NCBI GenBank assembly: GCA_015485375.1
Contig: WFTU01000204.1
Coordinates: 1-5,656 of the forward strand
DNA length: 5,656 nucleotides
Direction of reading: 5' to 3'
Source of the DNA: Paracoccaceae bacterium
Lineage (GTDB): Bacteria > Pseudomonadota > Alphaproteobacteria > Rhodobacterales > Rhodobacteraceae
Shown here: in pieces, positions 1 through 4,546 of the stretch
Layout: the number at the start of each line of letters is the position of its first letter
Numbering within the stretch: position 1 is the first letter of the stretch
Made by a program: the position numbers and the translations under genes
Notes under the pieces: generated by a model
Told to the model about the DNA's origin: nothing
The model's input: the letters and a program-made list of their open reading frames with translations, nothing else
Databases searched by the model: none

Positions 1-2
1 CC

Positions 3-1178
3 GCCGATCTGGCCGAGGCCCTGCCGCGCCAGATCACCAACGCCATGGAGAAATCCCCCGCCATGGCCGCGCACCTCGGCAATATCGTCCCCGCCGCGAT
101 CCGCACCCGTGCGGATCTCGCCGAACTGCCGGTCCTGCGCAAATCCGCCCTTGGCGCCGAGCAAAAGGCCCGCCCGCCCTTTGGCGGCTTTACCACCAAA
201 TCCCCGGAACAGATGCGCCACGTATTCCAGTCCCCCGGTCCGATCTATGAACCGGGCGGCGACGATCACGACTGGTGGCGCATGGGCCGCGCCCTGCATG
301 CGCTCGGCATCGGCAACGACGACATCGTGCAGAACTGCTTTTCCTACCACCTCACCCCCGCCGGCATGATCTTCGAGAACGGCGCCGCCGCCGTAGGCGC
401 CACCGTGCTGCCCGCCGGCACCGGCCAGACCGAACTGCAGGCACAGGCCGCCGCCGACATCGGCGTCACCGCCTACGCCGGCACCCCCGACTACCTGAAA
501 GTCATCCTCGACAAGGCCGAGGAAACGGGCCTCGACCTTTCGCGCATCACCCGCGCAGCCGTAGGCGGCGGCGCGCTTTTCCCGAGCCTCAGACAGGAAT
601 ACGCCGATCGCGGCATCACCTGCCTGCAATCCTACGCCACCGCCGATCTCGGCAACATCGCCTATGAATCCCTCGCCATGGAAGGCATGATCGTGGACGA
701 GGGCGTGATCGTCGAGATCGTCACCCCCGGCACCGGCACCCCCGTGCCCGAGGGCGAGGTCGGCGAGGTCATCGTCACCACCCTCAACCCCGACTATCCG
801 CTGATCCGCTTCGCCACCGGCGACCTCTCGGCCGTGCTGCCGGGCGAGTCCCCGTGCGGACGCACCAACATGCGCATCAAGGGCTGGATGGGCCGCGCCG
901 ACCAGACCACCAAGATCAAGGGCATGTTCGTGCGCCCCGAACAGGTCGCCGCCCTCGTCGCCCGCCACCCCGAAATCCTCCGCGCCCGCGTTATTGCCAC
1001 GCGCGAGGGTGAACAGGATGCAATGACCGTCATAGTCGAGGCCGAGAACGCCGACGCCGACGCCATCGCCGCCTCGGTCCACGCCGTCCTGAAATTGCGC
1101 GGCAAGGTGGAGGTCGTCGCCCCCGACAGCCTGCCCAGGGACGGCAAGGTCATCGACGACCAGCGCACTTACGAATAG
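3..1178 (+). CDS. Phenylacetate-CoA ligase family (AMP-forming) enzyme, 5' end missing
   Basis: The reading frame is open to the left edge, so the true start lies outside; 391 residues are visible, against roughly 400-440 for full-length PaaK-like proteins. Enzymes of this family activate a carboxylic acid with ATP to an acyl-adenylate and then to a CoA thioester in the cytoplasm. Visible family marks are the segment TLNPDYPLIRFATGDLS (nt 777-830), the hinge-type motif GRADQTTKIKG followed by MFVRPEQV (nt 891-947), and a C-terminal LPRDGK (nt 1131-1148) whose lysine is the likely adenylation lysine. The usual Gly/Ser/Thr-rich ATP loop (SSGTTGKPT type) is not seen; the matching place reads FQSPGPIYEP (nt 225-254). 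The substrate cannot be told from sequence: phenylacetate is only the family name. The next gene follows after 96 bases and is functionally unrelated. Family call secure, substrate unknown. Confidence 0.85.
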   Translation, partial: ADLAEALPRQITNAMEKSPAMAAHLGNIVPAAIRTRADLAELPVLRKSALGAEQKARPPFGGFTTKSPEQMRHVFQSPGPIYEPGGDDHDWWRMGRALHALGIGNDDIVQNCFSYHLTPAGMIFENGAAAVGATVLPAGTGQTELQAQAAADIGVTAYAGTPDYLKVILDKAEETGLDLSRITRAAVGGGALFPSLRQEYADRGITCLQSYATADLGNIAYESLAMEGMIVDEGVIVEIVTPGTGTPVPEGEVGEVIVTTLNPDYPLIRFATGDLSAVLPGESPCGRTNMRIKGWMGRADQTTKIKGMFVRPEQVAALVARHPEILRARVIATREGEQDAMTVIVEAENADADAIAASVHAVLKLRGKVEVVAPDSLPRDGKVIDDQRTYE

Positions 1179-1210
1179 GCAAGAACCGGCCAGCCGAACC
1201 GCGAAAAAGG

Positions 1211-1241
1211 GCAGGGGGGTGCCACAAGCGCCTCCCTCTGC
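1211..1241 (+). other. Imperfect 12-bp hairpin between two genes
   Basis: GCAGGGGGGTGC (1211-1222) can pair with GCCTCCCTCTGC (1230-1241) around a 7-base loop, with two G-T pairs and one mismatch. No T-run follows, so it is not a classic intrinsic terminator. It could attenuate read-through from the ligase gene or sit in the leader of the next gene. A weak -10-like TACGCT lies directly after it at 1242-1247 without a convincing -35 box. Confidence 0.3.
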
Positions 1242-1262
1242 TACGCTCGGGGAAATTCCTTC

Positions 1263-1268
1263 AGGAGG
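1263..1268 (+). promoter_or_regulatory. Strong ribosome binding site fixing the start at 1275
   Basis: AGGAGG lies six bases before the ATG at 1275. It is a full Shine-Dalgarno match and, with the signal peptide that begins at this ATG, decides the start codon. Confidence 0.85.
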
Positions 1269-1274
1269 TTCCCC

Positions 1275-2891
1275 ATGCGCAAACCCTTCAAACCGCTATT
1301 TTTCGCCTTGTCCTTTACCGCAGTATCGCTGTCCACCACCGCCCTCGCCGACAGTCTGGCCTTGCTGGTCACCAATACCGAATACCCCGACACGGTGGTC
1401 GGCGCAGGCCCGTCGCAGGAACACGCCCTGTTGCTGAATGCCTACCGCGCACAGGGGTTCACCGTGGTTGCCGGTCGCGACCTCAACGCCGCCAACATGC
1501 GCGAGGCTATCAACAAATTCTACGAGCAGGCCGGGGACAAGGACCGCCTGATCATCCATTTCACCGGCCGCGCTGTAAACGCGGGCGGCCAGAGCTGGCT
1601 GCTCCCCGTCGATACCCCTACCGACTCCCGCGTCACCGTCGATTTCGAGGCCCCGTCGCTCGATCTGGTGCTGGACCTCCTTGCCGCGGAGCCGGGCCAC
1701 GCCGCCCTGTTCTTCGCCGACATCGGCGGCACCACCGCAGCCCCTTTCAGCGCCGGCCTCGGCGACGTTACCGTCCCGCAAGGGGTGCTGATGGTCAGCG
1801 GACCGCAAGGTATCCTCAACGATTTCGTCATGAACGACCTGCTGGTCAGCGCCAAACCCCTGTCCGAGGCCCTCGCCACCGCCGATCCTGCCCTGCAGGT
1901 CGAAGGATTCGCTTCGCCCGATGTCGCCCTTGTGCCGTCGCTCCCCGCTCCGGTCGTCAGCGAAACGCCGGCCAACTGGATCGACCTCCTTGCCGAACAA
2001 ACCCTCTGGGCCGTGGCCGACAAAAGCGGCAAGGCCGCAGATCTCGAAGAATATCTGCGCCGCTTCCCCGACGGTATTTTTGCCACCACCGCCCGCGCAC
2101 GGCTGGAGGCCCTCGCCACCCCGCCGGAACCGACCCCCGAGGATATCGAGAAAGCCCTAAAACTCACCCGCGCCGACCGCAGGGACATCCAGCGTGACCT
2201 CACGCTTCTGGGCTATAACACACGCGGAATCGACGGCATCTTCGGGCGCGGCTCCCGTGGCGCCATCGGTGACTGGCAAGAGGATCAGGGGCAGGAACAC
2301 ACCGGCTACATGACCGCCGAACAGATCGCCAATCTCGCCGCACAGGCCGACGCCCGCCGCGCCGTGATTGCGCGCGATGACAACTATTACTGGAATGCCA
2401 CCGGCCTGTCGGGCCGCAAATCCGATCTGGAGCTCTATCTAGACCGCTACCCCGACGGCCTGCATTCCGACGAAGCCAAAGCCGCCCTCGCCGACATTGT
2501 CGCGGCGGAGCGTGAAGCCGCGGATACCGAAGCCTGGACCGTCGCCGTAGGTGAAAACACCGCCGACAGCTACCGCGCCTATCTGGCCGATTTCCCCGAC
2601 GGCCTCTATGCCGATGTCGCCCGTGCGCGCGTCGAGGCGCTCGACCCGACCCCCGCCGAACCCGACCCGCTGGACACGGCGCGCGCGACCGAGGCCCGCC
2701 TCGGCCTCAATCCGGCCACCCGCCTGCTGATCGAAAGCCGCCTCAAGGGGCTGGGGTTCAATCCGGGCATCGTCGACGGCAATTTCACCGCCACCACCCG
2801 AAACGCCATCCGCGCCTACCAGCGCAGCAAGGGCCTGAACCAGACCGGCTATGTCGATCCGGCCACGGTGCGTTCGTTGCTTCTGGGCTAG
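1275..2891 (+). CDS. Exported pseudo-caspase protein with two peptidoglycan-binding domains
   Basis: This 538-residue protein starts with a Sec signal peptide (basic MRKPFK, hydrophobic core, likely cut after ALA at residue 25), so it should act in the periplasm. Residues 26 to about 225 resemble the caspase-like (peptidase C14) fold: a first strand SLALLVTNTEYP, GFTVV, RLIIHFTGR, WLLPVD and ALFFADIGG. The catalytic His of the usual SGHG is replaced (TGRA, Arg99), and the DACR cysteine region reads ADIGG, so it is probably not a protease. Two peptidoglycan-binding (PF01471-like) domains follow, at about 296-355 (LLGYNTRGIDGIFGRGS) and 475-536 (KGLGFNPGIVDGNFTATT). Three short W...YL..FPDG repeats lie at 245-280, 371-408 and 420-456. 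The DIDGxFG-type cores are well kept, so wall binding is likely; the overall role is unknown. It appears to be a single-gene unit ended by the terminator near 2903. Confidence 0.85.
   Translation: MRKPFKPLFFALSFTAVSLSTTALADSLALLVTNTEYPDTVVGAGPSQEHALLLNAYRAQGFTVVAGRDLNAANMREAINKFYEQAGDKDRLIIHFTGRAVNAGGQSWLLPVDTPTDSRVTVDFEAPSLDLVLDLLAAEPGHAALFFADIGGTTAAPFSAGLGDVTVPQGVLMVSGPQGILNDFVMNDLLVSAKPLSEALATADPALQVEGFASPDVALVPSLPAPVVSETPANWIDLLAEQTLWAVADKSGKAADLEEYLRRFPDGIFATTARARLEALATPPEPTPEDIEKALKLTRADRRDIQRDLTLLGYNTRGIDGIFGRGSRGAIGDWQEDQGQEHTGYMTAEQIANLAAQADARRAVIARDDNYYWNATGLSGRKSDLELYLDRYPDGLHSDEAKAALADIVAAEREAADTEAWTVAVGENTADSYRAYLADFPDGLYADVARARVEALDPTPAEPDPLDTARATEARLGLNPATRLLIESRLKGLGFNPGIVDGNFTATTRNAIRAYQRSKGLNQTGYVDPATVRSLLLG
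2007..2642 (+). repeat. Three degenerate W...YL..FPDG protein repeats
   Basis: Within the pseudo-caspase gene, nt 2007-2114, 2385-2498 and 2532-2642 encode related segments of about 37 residues. All share an aromatic start, an acidic helix ending in Y(L)xxFPDG or YPDG, then A...A...L. The first lies before peptidoglycan-binding domain 1; the other two lie between the two such domains. They look like helical hairpin repeats of the TPR/Sel1 kind often attached to bacterial caspase-like proteins. The repetition is at protein level; DNA identity is limited to the CCCCGACGG core. Confidence 0.65.
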
Positions 2892-2893
2892 GC

Positions 2894-2923
2894 AAAGAAA
2901 AAGCCGCGTAAAAACGCGGCCTT
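2894..2923. terminator. Shared intrinsic terminator between converging genes
   Basis: GCCGCGT (2903-2909) pairs perfectly with ACGCGGC (2914-2920) around AAAA. Read on the minus strand the stem is followed by TTTTTCTTT, a good U-tract, so it should end the rpmJ transcript. On the plus strand only CTTT follows, so it is weaker for the pseudo-caspase gene, whose stop codon lies 11 bases before the stem. Confidence 0.8.
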
Positions 2924-2947
2924 TCCGAAATCACAATGTCGGGGCGA

Positions 2948-3073
2948 TCAGCCCTGACGTGCCTTGAAGCGGGGCTGTGTTTTGTTGATCACATAAACAC
3001 GGCCTTTGCGGCGAACAACACGGCAATCGCGATGACGCGCCTTCAGGGAGCGAAGCGAGTTCTTGACTTTCAT
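2948..3073 (-). CDS. rpmJ: 50S ribosomal protein L36
   Basis: A 41-codon gene on the minus strand that is easy to miss. It starts MKVKNSLRSLKARHRDCRVV and ends NKTQPRFKARQG, which is the L36 signature (MKV start, basic core, KARQG end). L36 is the smallest large-subunit protein and binds 23S rRNA. The canonical form carries a zinc ribbon with three Cys and one His. Here only Cys17 remains, and the later Cys and His positions are Asn30 and Phe36, so it is the zinc-independent type, as is usual in alphaproteobacteria. AGGAG at 3081-3085 stands seven bases before the ATG. Upstream on the same strand is tRNA-Val (67 bases away), and a strong terminator follows the stop. Composition is less C-biased than the neighbours, as expected for a highly expressed gene. 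Confidence 0.97.
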   Translation of the reverse strand: MKVKNSLRSLKARHRDCRVVRRKGRVYVINKTQPRFKARQG

Positions 3074-3080
3074 AGTCTCT

Positions 3081-3085
3081 CTCCT
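3081..3085 (-). promoter_or_regulatory. rpmJ ribosome binding site
   Basis: CTCCT on the plus strand reads AGGAG on the minus strand, seven bases before the rpmJ ATG. It supports this very short gene. A small 5-bp hairpin (GGCGC/GCGCC, 3092-3108) lies just upstream in the leader. Confidence 0.8.
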
Positions 3086-3140
3086 ATCAGCGGCGCGGGT
3101 GTTGCGCCTGTTAATCTTGTCTCCATCCCTGCGGGGGGAA

Positions 3141-3215
3141 TGGTGGGCGTAACTGGGATTGAACCAGTGACCCCTTCGATGTCAACGAAGTGCTCTCCCG
3201 CTGAGCTATACGCCC
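3141..3215 (-). tRNA. tRNA-Val (anticodon GAC), CCA encoded
   Basis: The minus strand folds into a complete cloverleaf: acceptor GGGCGTA (3215-3209) pairs with TACGCCC (3151-3145); D-arm GCTC/GAGC with loop AGCGGGA; anticodon stem CTTCG/CGAAG with loop TTGACAT, so anticodon GAC at 3183-3181; five-base variable loop; T-arm ACTGG/CCAGT with loop TTCAATC; discriminator A at 3144; and CCA encoded at 3143-3141. All stems are fully paired. It decodes valine GUC (and GUU by wobble). Total length is 75 bases including CCA. Confidence 0.97.
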
Positions 3216-3258
3216 GAAAAGCAAGCAAGCGCTGCCTAAGCACCGCTCGCGTGGGGTG

Positions 3259-3287
3259 TCTATAAAAGGAGTCGCCACAGGGTTCAA
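3259..3287 (-). promoter_or_regulatory. Sigma-70-type promoter for tRNA-Val (and probably rpmJ)
   Basis: On the minus strand TTGAAC (3287-3282) and TATAGA (3264-3259) are separated by exactly 17 bases. Each matches four of six consensus bases. Transcription would begin near 3252, giving a leader of about 36 bases before the tRNA. No better promoter is visible between the tRNA and rpmJ. Confidence 0.65.
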
Positions 3288-3293
3288 GGGCTT

Positions 3294-3320
3294 TTGCAAA
3301 GAACTTATCCGGTCTATGCT
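3294..3320 (+). promoter_or_regulatory. Possible promoter of the amidohydrolase gene
   Basis: TATGCT at 3315-3320 is a plausible -10 box, with TTGCAA at 3294-3299 as -35, but the 15-base spacer is short. The start codon at 3349 lies about 20 bases beyond the expected transcription start. It lies back to back with the divergent tRNA promoter. Confidence 0.35.
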
Positions 3321-3348
3321 TCACATCGAAGCCCGATCGAGGAATTTT

Positions 3349-4209
3349 ATGTCGCAACCGGCCTATACACTGTATTCCCCCGAAAGCCCGCGCTCCTGCG
3401 TGGTGTTCAGCTCGCCCCACAGCGGCAATGAATACCCCGAGGACCTGCTGGCCATGACCCGCCTTGATTCGCACGCTATCCGCAGTTCCGAAGACGCCTT
3501 CGTCGACCGTCTGTTTGTCCGCGCGCCCGACTTCGGCGCTCCGCTTATCGCCGCCCGTTTCCCGCGCGCCTATGTGGACCTGAACCGTGCCGACAACGAA
3601 CTGGACCCCGCCCTCGTGCGCGGCGTGCGTTATCACGGTATCAACCCGCGCATCGCGGCCGGCCTCGGCGTCATCCCCCGCGTCGTCGGCGGCCATCGCG
3701 CCATCCGCAGCGGCAAGATTTCCCTGCACGAGGCCAACCGCCGCATCAACCTCGCCTATCGCCCCTACCACGCCCGCCTCGCGGCCCTGCTGGAGGAACA
3801 TCACGCCCGTTTCGGCATCGCCATCCTTGTCGATTGCCACTCCATGCCGCACGAGGCGATCTCGCATATGGATCACAGCCAGTCCAACCCGCCCGACGTG
3901 GTGGTCGGCGACCGTTTCGGTACCTCCGCCAGCGGCTGGATCACCGAAGCCGTCACCGAAATATTCGCCAGCGCCGGTTTCCGCGTCGCCCGCAACAAAC
4001 CTTTCGCAGGTGGCTATATCACGCAGAAATACGGCCGGCCGACCCGCAACCATCACGCGGTGCAAGTGGAAATCAACCGCTCCGTCTATATGAACGAGCG
4101 CACCATCCGGCCGCGCGAGGACTTCGCTGCGGTTTGCGATACCATGGCCGACATCACCCGCCAGATCGCCGATCTGGGCTGCGCCACCGACAGTATCGCC
4201 GCCGAATAA
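3349..4209 (+). CDS. N-formylglutamate amidohydrolase family protein
   Basis: This 286-residue protein belongs to the N-formylglutamate deformylase family (PF05013-like), cytoplasmic metal-dependent hydrolases that release formate or a similar group from N-acylated glutamate, the last step in one histidine degradation route. Visible blocks are SSPHSGNEYP (21-30), RAYVDLNRADNELD (73-86), YRPYHARL (137-144), DCHSMP (162-167), GDRFG (187-191), NKPFAGGYIT (216-225) and HAVQVEINRSVYM (236-248); the His and Asp in these are the likely metal and catalytic residues. An ATG at 3256 in the same frame is less likely: it would overlap the tRNA promoter, while the ATG at 3349 has GAGGA five bases ahead. 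No other histidine-utilisation gene is nearby, so hutG is not claimed and the substrate may differ. Its stop codon overlaps the T-tract of a minus-strand terminator. Confidence 0.87.
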   Translation: MSQPAYTLYSPESPRSCVVFSSPHSGNEYPEDLLAMTRLDSHAIRSSEDAFVDRLFVRAPDFGAPLIAARFPRAYVDLNRADNELDPALVRGVRYHGINPRIAAGLGVIPRVVGGHRAIRSGKISLHEANRRINLAYRPYHARLAALLEEHHARFGIAILVDCHSMPHEAISHMDHSQSNPPDVVVGDRFGTSASGWITEAVTEIFASAGFRVARNKPFAGGYITQKYGRPTRNHHAVQVEINRSVYMNERTIRPREDFAAVCDTMADITRQIADLGCATDSIAAE

Positions 4210-4235
4210 AAAAAGGGCCGCGCAAAGGGCGGCCC
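4208..4235 (-). terminator. Intrinsic terminator of the minus-strand small RNA
   Basis: A 7-bp all-GC stem (4215-4221 with 4229-4235, 7-base loop) is followed on the minus strand by seven T (A-run 4208-4214). On the plus strand no T-run follows, so the terminator faces the small RNA rather than the amidohydrolase gene, whose TAA (4207-4209) lies inside the T-tract. No other minus-strand gene lies close enough to need it, because dinB has its own. Confidence 0.75.
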
Positions 4236-4290
4236 AAGTCCAGGGAGGAAGTATCCCTCAAGGGGATACACGATGAATAACATCGCTTGA
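4208..4290 (-). ncRNA. Candidate small RNA with three hairpins and a CCTCCC segment
   Basis: Read on the minus strand this stretch holds three successive perfect hairpins: CGATG/CATCG around TTATT (4285-4271), GTATCCC/GGGATAC around a 5-base loop (4269-4251), and GGGCCGC/GCGGCCC (4235-4215) followed by seven T. Between the second and third lies TTCCTCCCTGGACTT (4250-4236), unpaired in this model. A pyrimidine CCTCCC stretch of this kind can pair with Shine-Dalgarno sequences, as in known alphaproteobacterial anti-SD small RNAs (for example the CCUCCUCCC-motif RNAs of Rhodobacter and rhizobial sRNAs). There is no open frame of note. The 5' end, near 4290, is a guess from a TTGACT box at 4323-4318. 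Terminator plus structure make a real transcript likely; the family is uncertain. Confidence 0.6.
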
Positions 4291-4296
4291 TCTACA

Positions 4297-4338
4297 GTTA
4301 TTGCTGCGATGCACAAAAGTCAATACCGCACTGCAGCA
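4297..4338 (-). promoter_or_regulatory. Likely promoter of the small RNA with a flanking inverted repeat
   Basis: On the minus strand TTGACT (4323-4318) is a good -35 box. The -10 is weak: AATAAC at 4302-4297 gives a 15-base spacer. Two inverted copies of TGCTGCNNTGC flank the -35 box: TGCTGCGATGCA on the plus strand (4302-4313) and TGCTGCAGTGCG on the minus strand (4338-4327). They match at nine of twelve positions and stand 13 bases apart. This arrangement suggests a dimeric regulator site. TGC-rich sites are known for the polyhydroxyalkanoate regulator PhaR in this bacterial group, but that link is only an idea. Confidence 0.4.
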
Positions 4339-4357
4339 TTTTTCCCGAATCCCCCTT

Positions 4358-4504
4358 GTCATTTCTCACGAGCGCTCCAACGGCAACCCCGCCGCCCGCT
4401 TGCCGCTCGATGCCGGCTACACCAAGGCCAAAGCCCTCAAGGGCGGTATGGTCGAGTGGACCGCGCTCGGGTTTGAAACCGAATCCCGATCCGGCGCGGC
4501 ATAG
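4358..4504 (+). pseudogene. Remnant of a rhodanese (sulfurtransferase) domain, C-terminal part
   Basis: This stretch encodes about 48 residues that match the end of a rhodanese domain: VISHERSNGNPAARL, then DAGYTKAKALKGGMVEW and TALGFETE, then a TAG stop. Rhodaneses move sulfane sulfur through a cysteine in a C-x-x-G-x-R-S/A loop. Here the corresponding place (VISHERSNGN) has no cysteine, and the N-terminal half of the domain (about 60 residues with the D-x-R motif) is absent: the upstream bases belong to the small-RNA promoter region. No ATG or convincing ribosome binding site precedes it; the only in-frame alternative is a TTG at 4301. I read it as a decayed, 5'-deleted gene that has kept its terminator. 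A tiny expressed protein is possible but unlikely. Confidence 0.6.
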
Positions 4505-4505
4505 G

Positions 4506-4546
4506 AAAAGGGGCGCTACTTCTCCGGAAGCCCGCGCCCCTTTTTT
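4506..4546. terminator. Two-way terminator between the rhodanese remnant and dinB
   Basis: AAAAGGGGCGC (4506-4516) pairs over 11 bases with GCGCCCCTTTT (4534-4544), with a small CTTC/GAAG hairpin inside the loop. Six T (4541-4546) follow on the plus strand and four T on the minus strand, so it can stop transcripts from both sides. The dinB stop codon (4518-4516) is inside the structure. Confidence 0.8.

Noticed and set aside
1296..2203. Two long minus-strand frames opposite the pseudo-caspase gene
   Set aside because: Arg/Ser/Gly-rich translations without motifs; the plus-strand gene has a signal peptide, known domains and a strong ribosome site.
3092..3108. GGCGC/GCGCC hairpin before rpmJ as a terminator or riboswitch
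   Set aside because: Only five base pairs, no T-run, too small for a known riboswitch; noted only as a leader hairpin.
3141..3215. tRNA gene as a mobile-element attachment site
   Set aside because: No second copy of the tRNA 3' end, integrase or element genes are visible in the window.
2936..3265. Plus-strand open frame of 109 codons
   Set aside because: It lies over rpmJ and tRNA-Val on the opposite strand; both are certain, and the frame has no recognisable domain.
3256..3348. Upstream ATG extending the amidohydrolase by 31 residues
   Set aside because: It overlaps the -10 region of the tRNA promoter, lacks a ribosome binding site, and the added residues do not resemble the family; the ATG at 3349 has GAGGA at good distance.
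3070..4065. Long open frame on the minus strand opposite the amidohydrolase gene
   Set aside because: It runs through the tRNA and the rpmJ leader, has no family motifs, and is the low-complexity shadow expected opposite a GC-rich gene.
4273..4290. Five-residue plus-strand frame ATG AAT AAC ATC GCT TGA after an AGGGAGGAA sequence
   Set aside because: The ribosome-site-like sequence is more than 20 bases away with a hairpin between them; the minus-strand small RNA explains both elements better.
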